In this document: in pieces, positions 50,671-60,443 of the stretch
How the letters are laid out: each line of letters opens with the position of its first letter
Position numbering within the stretch: position 1 is the stretch's first letter
Source: Thermoflexibacter ruber
Lineage (GTDB): Bacteria; Bacteroidota; Bacteroidia; Cytophagales; Thermoflexibacteraceae
Assembly (NCBI RefSeq): GCF_900113045.1
Contig: NZ_FONY01000005.1
Coordinates: forward strand, 62,001 to 126,000
Reading direction: 5' to 3'
Length of the DNA: 64,000 bases
Notes under the pieces: generated by a model
What the model saw: the letters and a program-made list of their open reading frames with translations, nothing else
Told to the model about the DNA's origin: nothing
The model's database searches: none
Translations under genes and position numbers: made by a program

Positions 50671-52047
50671 TTACAAGCCGTGCTTTTCTAATCTTCTGTA
50701 CAAGGAAGCACGAGTAAGTCCTAATTCTTTGGCGGCTTTGGAAATATTACCTGCGTGTTTGCTAATAGCTTTTTGAATCACTAATTTTTCTACATTTTCC
50801 AAGTTGAAGTCTTGAATGTCCATTTCGGCACTTTCTTCTTTTTGTAGTAGGAACAGAAAATCTCCGGGTTGGAGTACGGTGTCATCGCTCATGATGATGG
50901 CTCTTTCTATGGCGTGTTGGAGTTCGCGAATATTTCCGGGCCAATGATACTTTTGTAGTTTTTTGATGGTGCTTGGTGAAAGTGTCTTTTGAGGGACTTT
51001 GTACTTTTCACAATACACATTAATATAGTAGTTGGCAAGCGTAGGAATATCATCTTCTCTTTCTCGCAATGGAGGCAGTCTAAGTTCCACAGTATTAATA
51101 CGATAAAGCAAATCTTGGCGAAACTCTCCGTCCTCTACCATATCGTAAAGTGGCATATTAGTAGCACAAATCAAGCGAATATCTATGGGAATAGCCTGAT
51201 TAGCCCCTACGCGTGTGATTTCTCTGCGTTGGAGTACAGTAAGCAACTTGGATTGCAAAGACATGGATAAGTTCCCTATTTCATCTAAAAACAAAGTACC
51301 TCCATTAGCTACTTCAAAGCGACCAGCACGGTCTTCTTTTGCGTCTGTAAATGCTCCTTTTTTATGACCAAAAAGTTCACTTTCAAAAAGCGTTTCTGTA
51401 ACTGCTCCCATGTCCACGCTTACAAAGACTTTATCTTTGCGATGCGAAGCGGCGTGTATCGCTCTGGCTATCACTTCTTTACCTGTCCCATTTTCCCCAA
51501 GAATGAGAATGTTAGCGTCAGTAGTGGCGACCTTGCCAATGATAGTAAAAAGATTTCTCATGGATTCACTCTCCCCTATAATTCCTGCAAAAGGATTGCT
51601 TGCATTTTTAGTATCTTTTTTACTTTCTTTGGGAGGTGTTTGCCCACTTTTGGTTGCTTTCTTAGATTGTACGGCATTTTCTATGGTGGCAAGTAGTTTT
51701 TCATTTTGCCATGGTTTGAGTACAAAGTCAGTTGCTCCTTCCTTCAAAGCACGCACCGCCATTTCCACATCGCCATAAGCCGTAATCATAATCACTGCGG
51801 CGGTAGGGTCTCTTTCCAAAATCTGCTCTAACCAGTAAAAACCCTCTTTGCCTGTGGTAATATCTTTGGTAAAATTCATGTCTAACAGAATAGCGTCGTA
51901 CTTTTCCTGATTAAGCAAAAAAGGAATTTTTTGAGGGTTCTTTTCTATTTGTACAAAGTGGGCATGTTTTTTCAGTAAAAGTTTTGCAGCGAGCAAGATG
52001 TCCTCATTATCATCAATGATTAGTATTTTACCAAGTTCTTTATTCAT
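50671..52047 (-). CDS. Sigma-54-dependent response regulator (NtrC family)
   Basis: The 458-residue regulator has a receiver domain (IDDNED at 11-16, phosphoacceptor D56 in ILLDMNF, K111 in LKPW), an AAA+ domain with Walker A GENGTGKE at 184-191, the sigma-54-contacting GAFTDA at 231-236 and Walker B TLFLDEIG near 251-258, and a C-terminal Fis-type HTH with HAGNISKAAKELGLTRASLYRRLEK. It activates transcription from sigma-54 promoters upon phosphorylation. The cognate histidine kinase is not adjacent. Confidence 0.94.
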   Translation of the reverse strand: MNKELGKILIIDDNEDILLAAKLLLKKHAHFVQIEKNPQKIPFLLNQEKYDAILLDMNFTKDITTGKEGFYWLEQILERDPTAAVIMITAYGDVEMAVRALKEGATDFVLKPWQNEKLLATIENAVQSKKATKSGQTPPKESKKDTKNASNPFAGIIGESESMRNLFTIIGKVATTDANILILGENGTGKEVIARAIHAASHRKDKVFVSVDMGAVTETLFESELFGHKKGAFTDAKEDRAGRFEVANGGTLFLDEIGNLSMSLQSKLLTVLQRREITRVGANQAIPIDIRLICATNMPLYDMVEDGEFRQDLLYRINTVELRLPPLREREDDIPTLANYYINVYCEKYKVPQKTLSPSTIKKLQKYHWPGNIRELQHAIERAIIMSDDTVLQPGDFLFLLQKEESAEMDIQDFNLENVEKLVIQKAISKHAGNISKAAKELGLTRASLYRRLEKHGL

Positions 52048-52251
52048 ATCTATAAGGCTTTTACAGGCAGTAAGTTTTTATTTTATACTTTTTCAGAATC
52101 AAATTTTAAAGTTACATATTTTTTGGAATGGTAAAATATAAAAGGCAAAAAATCTTGCTTGTAGTCCGATATTTTCACAAATTGCACTTTCATCAGAATC
52201 AAAATTGAATGGTTTGATTTATAATCTATAGTTTCTAATCATATCTACATC

Positions 52252-53409
52252 ATGCTTTCTTGTCAAAAACATCTATTTACGCTCAGTCCTGACATTTGCT
52301 ATTTGAACTGTGCCTATATGTCGCCCCTGCTGAAGAGTGTAGAAGAGGCAGGTATTCAAGGGATTCAAAAAAGAAGAACTCCTACTGAGATTAAGCCCGA
52401 AGATTTTTTTGTCCATAGCAATCAACTAAAAAAGTTATTTGCCCAACTAATCCATGCAGATAACTCGCAGCGCATCGCTATCCAGCCAGCAGTGTCCTAT
52501 GGCATGGCTGTCGTCGCAAAAAATCTTGACTGTAAAGCAGGGCAAAATATTGTGGTAGCCGCAGAGCAGTTCCCGAGCAATGTTTATCCTTGGAGAGCCT
52601 TAGCTAAAGAAAAAGGCTTGAAAATCAAGACTATCGCTCCCAATAATGAATCCAAAACGAGAGGAAAAGAATGGAATCAGCATCTGCTCGAGGCGATTGA
52701 TAAAGATACAGTTATGGTAGCTTTGCCCAACGTTCACTGGGCAGACGGCACGCGTTTTGACCTCTTAGCTATTCGCCAAAGAAGCAGAGAAGTAGGTGCA
52801 ATTCTTGTCATAGACGGCACACAAAGCGTGGGCGCTTATCCTTTTGATATTCAGGCTATCCAAGCAGATGCTTTGGTATGTGCTGGGTACAAGTGGCTGA
52901 TGAGTGGTTATACCTCTTGTTTGTCTTACTATGGAGAGTATTTTGACGGGAAAAAACCTCTGGAAGAGGTCTGGTTAGCTCGCAAAGGTAGTGAAGACTT
53001 CAGCAGATTGGTAGAGTACGAAGATGAATACGAGGGTTTTGCAGCTCGCTATGATATGGGAGGACGAAGTAACCCTTTCCTCGTGCCTATGATGATAGCA
53101 GGAGTAAGTCAAGTGATTGATTGGCGACCCACTGAAATACAAGCCTATTGCAAAAATCTTACTTTACCTCTTTTTACTGAATTAGAAAAGTTAGGCTATA
53201 TATTTGAGCAAGAGGATTATAGGGTAGCACACTTGTTTGGCATACGCTTGCCTCAAAATATTGCAATGGAAAAAGTAAAAGAAGTTTTTTCCAAACATCG
53301 CATTTCTGTATCATTCAGAGGCTCAGCTATTAGGATTTCGCCGCATCTATACAATGATGAGAAAGACATAGAGATTTTAATAAATGCTTTGAAAGAGGCA
53401 GACAAATAA
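52252..53409 (+). CDS. Class V PLP-dependent aminotransferase
   Basis: The 385-residue protein is a class V (cysteine desulfurase/kynureninase-like) fold. It has an N-terminal YLNCAYMSPL, HWADGTRFDL with H162, the cofactor-binding LVIDGTQSVGAYPFD with D188, and PLP lysine K214 in CAGYKWLMSGY. The substrate cannot be inferred: selenocysteine lyase, cysteine desulfurase and other activities share this fold, and a conserved active-site loop cysteine was not located. The methyltransferase gene follows after 9 bases, so they form an operon. Confidence 0.86.
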   Translation: MLSCQKHLFTLSPDICYLNCAYMSPLLKSVEEAGIQGIQKRRTPTEIKPEDFFVHSNQLKKLFAQLIHADNSQRIAIQPAVSYGMAVVAKNLDCKAGQNIVVAAEQFPSNVYPWRALAKEKGLKIKTIAPNNESKTRGKEWNQHLLEAIDKDTVMVALPNVHWADGTRFDLLAIRQRSREVGAILVIDGTQSVGAYPFDIQAIQADALVCAGYKWLMSGYTSCLSYYGEYFDGKKPLEEVWLARKGSEDFSRLVEYEDEYEGFAARYDMGGRSNPFLVPMMIAGVSQVIDWRPTEIQAYCKNLTLPLFTELEKLGYIFEQEDYRVAHLFGIRLPQNIAMEKVKEVFSKHRISVSFRGSAIRISPHLYNDEKDIEILINALKEADK

Positions 53410-53418
53410 TCAAGTTAG

Positions 53419-54153
53419 ATGAAAGACCTTTTTTCCAGAAACGCTAAGCAGTATGCTCAATTTCGCCCTACTTATCCGGAGGAACTCTACAGTTTTATCT
53501 TCCAATACGTTGGGAATAAACAAAATGCGTGGGATGTAGGAACGGGAAATGGGCAAGTCGCACAGGCATTGGCAAGTTTTTTTGAGCAAGTATATGCCAC
53601 TGACATCAGCCAAAAACAGTTAGACGAAGCTGTACGATTGCCTAATATCCAATATCTTTGCTGTAATGAGTATAAAACTCCTTTTGCTAAGCATACTTTT
53701 GACCTCATCACCGTAGGGCAAGCGATTCATTGGTTCAATTTTGATTTATTTTACAAAGAAATACAGCGAGTTGCAAAAAAAGGTGCAATTATTGCTGTAT
53801 GGGGTTACAACTTACTTCAGATTTCCCCCCAAATAGACCAACTCATACGAGAGTTTTACAAAGAAAAAGTAGGTAGTTTTTGGGACTTAGAACGCAAGTA
53901 TGTAGAAGAAGCCTATCAAACTATCCCTTTTCCCTTTCAAACTATTGCAAACCCTGATTTTCAAATGGAATTTTTTTGGGACTTAGCTATGTTAGAAGGG
54001 TATCTAAATACTTGGTCAAGTGTAGGAAAATTTATAAAAACCAATGGCTATAATCCTATCAATGAGTTGATAGTTTCTTTAAGTCCTTTTTGGAAAGAAA
54101 ATGAGCAAAAGAAAATAATTTTTCCTATTTTTGTGAAGTTAGGTATTATTTGA
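53419..54153 (+). CDS. Class I SAM-dependent methyltransferase
   Basis: The 244-residue protein has the Methyltransf_11 pattern: motif I WDVGTGNGQVAQAL with D39, VYATDISQKQLDEA (motif II) and FDLITVGQAIHWFN (motif III/IV). The N-terminus DLFSRNAKQYAQFRPTYPEELYSFIFQY is characteristic of a widespread family of small-molecule methyltransferases. The methyl acceptor is unknown. It is translationally close to the class V aminotransferase, so both may act on the same metabolite. Confidence 0.86.
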   Translation: MKDLFSRNAKQYAQFRPTYPEELYSFIFQYVGNKQNAWDVGTGNGQVAQALASFFEQVYATDISQKQLDEAVRLPNIQYLCCNEYKTPFAKHTFDLITVGQAIHWFNFDLFYKEIQRVAKKGAIIAVWGYNLLQISPQIDQLIREFYKEKVGSFWDLERKYVEEAYQTIPFPFQTIANPDFQMEFFWDLAMLEGYLNTWSSVGKFIKTNGYNPINELIVSLSPFWKENEQKKIIFPIFVKLGII

Positions 54154-54229
54154 AAACATTTCAAAAATTTTCCCCCTTTGGCAATCATACACTAATTTTT
54201 AAAAATTGCCGTTTTTATAAAAGGCATTT

Positions 54230-56431
54230 ATGAAGTTGTTTTTAATGAAGAAAATACTTTCTTTCTTCTTGATTTTTATTTGTTTGGCATCTTTTGCCCA
54301 AGAAAGGCAAAAAGAGGATAGTTTGTTTCATTTATTGAACCAAGCACAAGCTGATAACGCCAAAACCGATGTGCTTATTAAATTGGCTTCTTTTTACTAT
54401 GAATTAGAACAACCTCAAAAAGTCATAGATTACGCCCAACAAGCCTACGCATTGGCAGAAAAAAATAGCGACCAAAAAAGCATGGCAGAAGCACTTAGCC
54501 GCCAGTCCTCAGCCTATTTCTTGTACGGTGATGAAATAAAAAACTTAGAATATGCCTCAAAAGCATTGCTACTGTATGAGAAACTCAAAGATAAAAAAAA
54601 TATTGCCTATCACTTGGGTTATGTAGGCTATGCACATCGCAAATTGGGCAACTATGTATCTGCTTTGGATTATTCCCTGAGATGCTTACATGCTTTTGAG
54701 GAACTTAACGATGAGGTGGGTGTTGCCAAAGTAACAAGTTCTATTGGCATGATTTACTTTGAGCAAGGAAATTTTGAGCAGGCTTATCATTTCAAAATCA
54801 AGTCCTTAGAATTTTTTGAAAAACTGAAAAACAAAGATGGGCAAACAGAAAATCTCAAAGATTTAGGTAATATCTTTACCGCAGTAGGCGAATACGAGCA
54901 GGCAATGAACTACCTAAGTAGGGCAATGAAACTGGCAGAGGAGCAGGACAACAAGCGAGAGTATGCCATGTGTCTGAGCGACATAGGCAGAGTATATGCC
55001 AAGCAAGCCATGTTTAGCGAAGCACTTAATTTTTATAATAGGGCATTAGAAACATTCAAACTTATTGATAATAAAGGAGATAATATTGCTACCTTGTGTA
55101 ACATTGGGGAGGTGTACAACGAGCAGACCGAATACTTAAAAGCACTCTCTTACTATCAGCAAGCAGTACAGCAAGCAGAAGCCTACAAACGCCTTCCTGA
55201 TTTGAAAAATGCGTACCAAGGTTTGGCAAATACCTATGCTAAATTGCAAAATTTTGAGCAAGCCTTTGAGTATCAGCAGAAATTTATGACTTTGAAAGAT
55301 TCTATTTTTAACCAAGAAAGTCATTATAAGATGATTAGTTTGCAAAATGCTTCGGAAAATGAAAAAAGAGAAGCCGTAATGCAAATGCAGTTTGCTAAGG
55401 AACGTCAAAATCGTTTTGTACTGGTTGGCTTACTTTCTATTTTAGTTCTAATGTCTATTTTTGCCATTATTTTTTACTACAACAACTTTAAAAACAAGGA
55501 AATCAACATCGTATTACAAAAACAAAATCAAGAAATTGTAAAGCAAAAAGAGGAAATCGAGGAGCAGTCTAATGAACTCAAAAATGCTAATGAAAAGATT
55601 TTGGAAAAAAATGTTATCATAGAGAAGAAAAATGAAGACATCACGGCAAGTATTAATTATGCCAAACGTATCCAAATGTCTATGCTTCCCTCTACTGAAA
55701 TGATAGCGGCCGCTTTGCCTGAGAGTTTCGTATTTTTCAGACCAAGAGAAATTATTAGTGGAGATTTTTATTGGTTTGCAGAGGTGGAGGAAACGAATGC
55801 AAACAAAATTGTACTGGTGGCGGCAGATTGCACAGGGCATGGCGTACCTGGGGCTTTGATGAGTATGTTGGGCGATTCCTTGCTCAATCAGATAGTTTTT
55901 GATAAAGAAATCTACTCACCTGACATAATTCTGGCTGAGTTGCACAAAGGCATACAAAAAGTGCTGCACCAGGGAGCAACGGAAAACAAAGACGGTATGG
56001 ACGTTTCTATTTGTACCATTGACTTGAAAAACAGAATTTTAGAGTTTGCGGGTGCAAGCAATCCTTTGGTATATATTCAGCCTGACATAGCAGATATTCC
56101 TCAACTACACTACATCAAAGGCGACCGTATGCACATAGGCGGAAGGATAAAGGGGAACAGGAATTTTCAATTCAATAAACACAGTGTCAAAATAGACAAA
56201 CCAACTACTTTTTACATCTTTACTGATGGCTATCAAGACCAGTTTGGGCAAGAAGAAGGAAGCAATAAGCCTCGAAAATTCCTACCCAAACATTTTAGGG
56301 ATTTGCTATTTTGTATTCATCACTTAGAGATGAACCAACAGAAAGAAATTCTCGAACTTACCTTTCAAGACTGGAAAGGGAAAAAGCACCGACAAACCGA
56401 TGATGTCTTGGTGATTGGAGTGCGAGTATAA
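54230..56431 (+). CDS. TPR and SpoIIE-domain protein serine phosphatase
   Basis: The 733-residue protein has a signal-like N-terminus (to about 24), a periplasmic TPR array (about 50-350), a membrane helix at about 396-417, a coiled coil (about 420-472) and a cytosolic SpoIIE/PP2C phosphatase domain from about 475. The phosphatase shows INYAKRIQMSMLP, FRPREIISGDFYW (D512) and AADCTGHGVPGALMSMLG (D533). The layout suggests transmembrane sensing of ligands through TPRs with control of phosphorylation inside, a common arrangement in gliding Bacteroidota. Methionine 6 (54245) is an alternative start. It converges on the SDR gene with 6 bases between. Confidence 0.88.
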   Translation: MKLFLMKKILSFFLIFICLASFAQERQKEDSLFHLLNQAQADNAKTDVLIKLASFYYELEQPQKVIDYAQQAYALAEKNSDQKSMAEALSRQSSAYFLYGDEIKNLEYASKALLLYEKLKDKKNIAYHLGYVGYAHRKLGNYVSALDYSLRCLHAFEELNDEVGVAKVTSSIGMIYFEQGNFEQAYHFKIKSLEFFEKLKNKDGQTENLKDLGNIFTAVGEYEQAMNYLSRAMKLAEEQDNKREYAMCLSDIGRVYAKQAMFSEALNFYNRALETFKLIDNKGDNIATLCNIGEVYNEQTEYLKALSYYQQAVQQAEAYKRLPDLKNAYQGLANTYAKLQNFEQAFEYQQKFMTLKDSIFNQESHYKMISLQNASENEKREAVMQMQFAKERQNRFVLVGLLSILVLMSIFAIIFYYNNFKNKEINIVLQKQNQEIVKQKEEIEEQSNELKNANEKILEKNVIIEKKNEDITASINYAKRIQMSMLPSTEMIAAALPESFVFFRPREIISGDFYWFAEVEETNANKIVLVAADCTGHGVPGALMSMLGDSLLNQIVFDKEIYSPDIILAELHKGIQKVLHQGATENKDGMDVSICTIDLKNRILEFAGASNPLVYIQPDIADIPQLHYIKGDRMHIGGRIKGNRNFQFNKHSVKIDKPTTFYIFTDGYQDQFGQEEGSNKPRKFLPKHFRDLLFCIHHLEMNQQKEILELTFQDWKGKKHRQTDDVLVIGVRV

Positions 56432-56437
56432 TCTTGT

Positions 56438-57148
56438 TTACAAAGGTTTCAAACTTCCCATGCCTCCGTCTATCCCAATTATCTGACCTGTAATCCAACT
56501 TGCTTCACTCGACAGTAAAAAAGCTGCCAAACTCGCCATGTCTTGTGGCGAACCTACTCGGCTAATGGGGTGTCTTTTGGCAGAAGCCTCTCTTTTTTCT
56601 GGCGAAGATAGTAAGTTTTTTGCCAAAGGTGTGTCCGTAAGCGAAGGCGCAATCACATTCACACGTATTTTATTCACCGCAAACTCAGCCGCTAAGGATT
56701 TTGCCAAGCCTTCTACTGCTCCTTTGGCAGAGGCTACGCTTGCATGAAAGCCCATGCCTACTGCTACCGCTACCGTGCTAAAAAGCACGATACTGGAGGT
56801 TTCTGATTTTTTTAAAGCATTGAGGGTATTTTGTATTACCTTCACTGCACCAAGCAAATTGAGTTGAAAATCTTTGAGGAAATCGTCTTGGCTAAGACGA
56901 GAAAAGGGTTTGAGATTTATGCTCCCTACACAGTACACCAAGCCGTCTAACTGTGTAATATTGGCTAATTCGCTTCCTGAATCGCTTAGTGCATCAAAAC
57001 TAATGTGTTGGACATCAAGCCCTTGTGGAGAAGTACGAGAAGCAGAAATTACCTTCGCACCTTGCTTTATTAACGTTTGGGCAAGTTCATAACCTATACC
57101 TGAACTCGCCCCTACAATCAAAATACTCTTATCCTGAAGATTTAACAT
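56438..57148 (-). CDS. SDR-family protein lacking the catalytic tyrosine
   Basis: From the ATG at 57148 this gives 236 residues (the longer ORF start overlaps rmlC by 4 bases and adds an atypical leader). The Rossmann motif IVGASSGIG is at 11-19 and N97 and S124 are in place. The usual YxxxK active site reads V138-x-x-x-K142 in FHASVASAKGAVEGL, so the catalytic tyrosine is absent. The C-terminus SWITGQIIGIDGGM is classical. It may be a reductase with an unusual mechanism, or a non-enzymatic paralogue. It is downstream of rmlC on the same strand. Confidence 0.85.
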   Translation of the reverse strand: MLNLQDKSILIVGASSGIGYELAQTLIKQGAKVISASRTSPQGLDVQHISFDALSDSGSELANITQLDGLVYCVGSINLKPFSRLSQDDFLKDFQLNLLGAVKVIQNTLNALKKSETSSIVLFSTVAVAVGMGFHASVASAKGAVEGLAKSLAAEFAVNKIRVNVIAPSLTDTPLAKNLLSSPEKREASAKRHPISRVGSPQDMASLAAFLLSSEASWITGQIIGIDGGMGSLKPL

Positions 57149-57243
57149 GAACTTATGAAGAATGATATTTCCAGAATAACAGCAGTGAAGGGAAAAAGTT
57201 ATAAAAATCAACCATTGTGTATATTTCAAAGGATATTTTTGCC

Positions 57244-57792
57244 TCATACCTTACGACAAAACTCCCTAAAAGTAGGCAATTTTCTATCTCTTTCTGAAAC
57301 AATGAGGAGTTTTTCCTCTACCTGCCAATCAATAGCCAACTCTGTATCATTGTATATGATTCCGCCTTCATATTGAGGGGCATAGAAATTATCACACTTG
57401 TAAAAAAATTCTGCTGTATCCGAAGTAACTACAAAACCATGTGCAAAACCACGCGGAATAAAAAGTTGTTTTTTATTGTTAGCAGATAGCAAAATACTAA
57501 ATGATTTGCCAAAAGTAGGCGAGTCAGGTCGCACATCTACCACTACATCAAGTACTTCACCGCTCAATACTCTAACCAATTTGGCTTGGGCATATTCCCC
57601 AAACTGCAGATGTAAACCCCGCAATACGCCAAAAGAGGACAAAGATTGATTGTCCTGCACGAAGTTGATAGAAATACCCGTTTCTTTTTCAAAGACTTGC
57701 TGGTTAAAACTTTCATAAAAGTAGCCTCTGGCATCGCTAAAAACCTTAGGCTCAATTATCCAAAGACCCTCAAACTCGGTAGGTATAAACAT
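57244..57792 (-). CDS. rmlC: dTDP-4-dehydrorhamnose 3,5-epimerase
   Basis: The 182-residue cupin has PKVFSDARGYFYESFN, the active-site SSFGVLRGLHLQ with H61, GEVLDVVVDVRPDSPTFGK and IPRGFAHGFVV with H118; Y131 follows. RmlC acts third in dTDP-L-rhamnose synthesis. Homologues with closely related specificity (RfbC-like epimerases for other deoxysugars) are difficult to distinguish by eye. rmlA lies 22 bases upstream on the same strand. rmlB and rmlD are not in the window. Confidence 0.93.
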   Translation of the reverse strand: MFIPTEFEGLWIIEPKVFSDARGYFYESFNQQVFEKETGISINFVQDNQSLSSFGVLRGLHLQFGEYAQAKLVRVLSGEVLDVVVDVRPDSPTFGKSFSILLSANNKKQLFIPRGFAHGFVVTSDTAEFFYKCDNFYAPQYEGGIIYNDTELAIDWQVEEKLLIVSERDRKLPTFREFCRKV

Positions 57793-57814
57793 AAATCTAA
57801 TTGGTTGATAAGGC

Positions 57815-58675
57815 TTATTTTAATAGTTCCATCAAATACCTTCCATAGCCACTTTTGAGCAGGGGCTGGGCTATTTTTTCTAACTGCTCGGCAGTGATAA
57901 ATTTCATCTTATAGGCAACTTCCTCTATGCAGCCAACTTTTAGCCCCTGTCTTTCCTCTATCACTTGCACAAACTGCCCAGCTTGCATCAGCGATGTAAA
58001 AGTACCCGTGTCTAACCATGCTGTGCCTCTATTGAGGATTTTTACTTTGAGTTTGCCATTCTTTAAGTATGTTTGGTTCACATCGGTAATTTCATACTCG
58101 CCTCTGGCAGAGGGCTTAATAGATGCTGCAATACTAATTACTTCGTTATCATAAAAATATAGACCAGGTACAGCATAGTTGGATTTAGGATTCTTGGGTT
58201 TTTCTTCTATCGAGATAGCATTCATCTGCTTGTCAAATTCTACTACGCCATACCTTTCGGGATCTGCTACATGGTAAGCAAAAACAATTCCCCCGTCGGG
58301 ACTATTGCAGGATTGGAGGAGAGTACTTAGTCCCGCTCCGTAGAAAATATTATCTCCTAAAATAAGAGCAACTTTCTCATTTCCAACAAATCGTTTTCCT
58401 ATGACAAAAGCCTGAGCCAAGCCGTTGGGCTGAGGTTGTTCCGCATAAGAAAATTGGCAGCCAATCTGTGAGCCATCGCCTAATAACCGCTTGAAATAAG
58501 GCAAGTCTATGGGGGTAGAAATAATAAGAATTTCCTGAATCCCAGCCAACATCAGAGCAGAAAGGGGGTAGTAAATCATAGGCTTGTCGTAAACAGGCAA
58601 AAGTTGCTTGCTTACTGCCATAGTGATAGGATAAAGTCTTGTCCCTGAGCCTCCTGCAAGAATAATTCCTTTCAT
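57815..58675 (-). CDS. rmlA: Glucose-1-phosphate thymidylyltransferase
   Basis: The 286-residue nucleotidyltransferase has [16 protein letters not shown] at 3-18, [30 protein letters not shown] and [10 protein letters not shown], all typical of RmlA. It makes dTDP-glucose, the first step to dTDP-rhamnose. It is followed by rmlC on the same strand and sits 5 bases beyond the end of gcvT, so the three plus the SDR may be one transcript. Confidence 0.95.
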   Translation of the reverse strand: MKGIILAGGSGTRLYPITMAVSKQLLPVYDKPMIYYPLSALMLAGIQEILIISTPIDLPYFKRLLGDGSQIGCQFSYAEQPQPNGLAQAFVIGKRFVGNEKVALILGDNIFYGAGLSTLLQSCNSPDGGIVFAYHVADPERYGVVEFDKQMNAISIEEKPKNPKSNYAVPGLYFYDNEVISIAASIKPSARGEYEITDVNQTYLKNGKLKVKILNRGTAWLDTGTFTSLMQAGQFVQVIEERQGLKVGCIEEVAYKMKFITAEQLEKIAQPLLKSGYGRYLMELLK

Positions 58676-58680
58676 TTGCG

Positions 58681-59772
58681 TTATTTTTTTAGAAAAGGTA
58701 ATTTGACTACTTGTGCTTTGATATTTTTTTGACGAATAGCAATATAAATTTCTGTTCCTACTTCACTGTAAGGTACTTGTACATAGCCCATGCCAATTCC
58801 TTTGTTCAAAGAAGGAGATTGTGAGCCAGAAGTTACCGTGCCGATAGTTTCTCCCTCAGCATTTTTAATTTCGTAATGACTTCTTGGGATACCTCCTTTT
58901 TCTATCATTTCAAAACCCACTAATTTTCTACTGACTCCTGTTTCTTTTTGCTTTTTTAAGGCTTCCGAATTTATGAAGTTTTTAGTGAACTTAGTAACCC
59001 AACCCAAACCTGCTTCCAAAGGAGAAGTAGTATCATCAATGTCATTCCCATACAGGCAATAGCCCATTTCCAAGCGCAAAGTATCTCTTGCCCCTAAGCC
59101 AACAGGTTTGATGCCAAACTCCTCGCCTGCTTCAAAAATGGCTTTCCATACTTTCTCAGCATCAGGATTAGCCACATAAACCTCAAAACCTCCCGCTCCT
59201 GTATAGCCTGTAGCAGAGATAATTATATTTTCTACACCCGCCAAATTACCTATTTTAAAAGTGTAGTATTCCATAGATGCCAAATCTAAATCGGTGAGTT
59301 TTTGTAAGGTAGGCAACGCCTTGGGTCCTTGGACAGCAAATAGGCTTGTTTGGTCAGAAACATTGCTCATTTTGACACTTTCTGTATTGAATTTACTAAT
59401 CCAATTCCAATCTTTCTCGATATTAGAAGCATTTACCACCAAATAATATGTATGGGCGTTCATGCGATATACCAATAAATCATCAACTATTCCCCCCTGC
59501 TCGTTGGGTAGGCAGGAATATTGCACTTTTCCGTCATACAGTTTAGAAGCATCGTTGGAAGTAACTCGCTGGATAAGGTCTAAGGCTTTTTCCCCTTCAA
59601 TGACAAACTCGCCCATGTGGGACACGTCAAATACGCCTACTGCATTTCTTACGGTTAGGTGCTCCTCTATGTCAGAAGTATAGCGCAAGGGCATATTAAA
59701 ACCTGCGAAAGGAGTCATCTTTGCTCCTAATTTTTCGTGTAAGTCGTTCAGTGCAACTTTTTTCAATTCCAT
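58681..59772 (-). CDS. gcvT: Glycine cleavage system T protein (aminomethyltransferase)
   Basis: The 363-residue protein has [13 protein letters not shown], the GcvT motif [13 protein letters not shown] near 48-60, [13 protein letters not shown] and the C-terminal [21 protein letters not shown]. It transfers the aminomethyl carbon to tetrahydrofolate. GcvH and GcvP are not adjacent. It leads a minus-strand run with rmlA, rmlC and the SDR gene. Confidence 0.96.
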   Translation of the reverse strand: MELKKVALNDLHEKLGAKMTPFAGFNMPLRYTSDIEEHLTVRNAVGVFDVSHMGEFVIEGEKALDLIQRVTSNDASKLYDGKVQYSCLPNEQGGIVDDLLVYRMNAHTYYLVVNASNIEKDWNWISKFNTESVKMSNVSDQTSLFAVQGPKALPTLQKLTDLDLASMEYYTFKIGNLAGVENIIISATGYTGAGGFEVYVANPDAEKVWKAIFEAGEEFGIKPVGLGARDTLRLEMGYCLYGNDIDDTTSPLEAGLGWVTKFTKNFINSEALKKQKETGVSRKLVGFEMIEKGGIPRSHYEIKNAEGETIGTVTSGSQSPSLNKGIGMGYVQVPYSEVGTEIYIAIRQKNIKAQVVKLPFLKK

Positions 59773-59874
59773 GAGTATTGGTTGTTAAGGTTTGATTGCT
59801 TGCAAAGGTAAATAAACATTTGAAAAAATAATAAGAAGTGAACGGAAGGGAAGAGAGAAATTAATGCTTTTGTT

Positions 59875-59882
59875 TATCTTTG
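59875..59882 (+). promoter_or_regulatory. Putative -7 box (TATCTTTG) for nucleotidyltransferase module
   Basis: TATCTTTG fits TAnnTTTG, 34 bases upstream of the GTG at 59917. Confidence 0.42.
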
Positions 59883-59916
59883 TTAAAAATAAAAATCTTA
59901 ATCTACTTATTAGCGC

Positions 59917-60438
59917 GTGATAGAATTATTTAACAGAGTAGCAAAAAAATTAGAAGAACAACAAATTTCTTACATGCTTTCAGGAAGTTTAGCAATGAGT
60001 TATTATACCACCTCACGAATGACACGAGATATTGATATAGTCATTCACTTACAAGAGGCTGATATAGAAAAATTTATTGCTATTTTTGAGAATTTTTACC
60101 TTCATAAACCTACCATTATAGAAGAAGTAGAGCGGCAAGGAATGTTTAATGTAATAGATAACATTTCTGGTTTTAAGATAGATTTTATTTTGATGAAAGA
60201 TACAGAATATAGCAAATTGGCAATGAGTAGAAGGCAAAGTTTTGATGATATAGACGGACAAGTTTGGGTAATAGCGATTGAAGATCTCATTATTGCAAAA
60301 CTACGATGGATACAAACTTTATTTAGCGAAAGGCAAGCCAGAGATATTGAAAGTTTGTTGCAAAACCCTACTATTGACCATAATTACCTTCGATATTGGA
60401 TTAAAAACTTGAATTTAAATACATTCCAACTTCTGTAA
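59917..60438 (+). CDS. Nucleotidyltransferase-fold protein (AbiEii/DUF6036-like)
   Basis: The 173-residue protein starts at GTG. It shows the minimal nucleotidyltransferase signature: YMLSGSLAMSYYTTSRMTRDIDIVIHL with G23-S24 and D38/D40, a third acidic residue D89 in FKIDFILMKD, and the IEDLIIAKLRWIQ helix typical of AbiEii/AbiGii-like and DUF6036 toxins or antitoxins. These fold members transfer nucleotides to RNA or proteins in toxin-antitoxin and abortive-infection systems. The next gene starts 5 bases after its stop. A toxin-antitoxin role is likely but not proven; it is shorter than AbiEii. Confidence 0.8.
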   Translation: MIELFNRVAKKLEEQQISYMLSGSLAMSYYTTSRMTRDIDIVIHLQEADIEKFIAIFENFYLHKPTIIEEVERQGMFNVIDNISGFKIDFILMKDTEYSKLAMSRRQSFDDIDGQVWVIAIEDLIIAKLRWIQTLFSERQARDIESLLQNPTIDHNYLRYWIKNLNLNTFQLL

Positions 60439-60443
60439 AATTT

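Noticed and set aside
57149-57247. Longer N-terminus for the SDR protein
   Set aside because: It adds a non-family leader and overlaps rmlC by 4 bases; the ATG at 57148 precedes the Rossmann motif at the usual distance.
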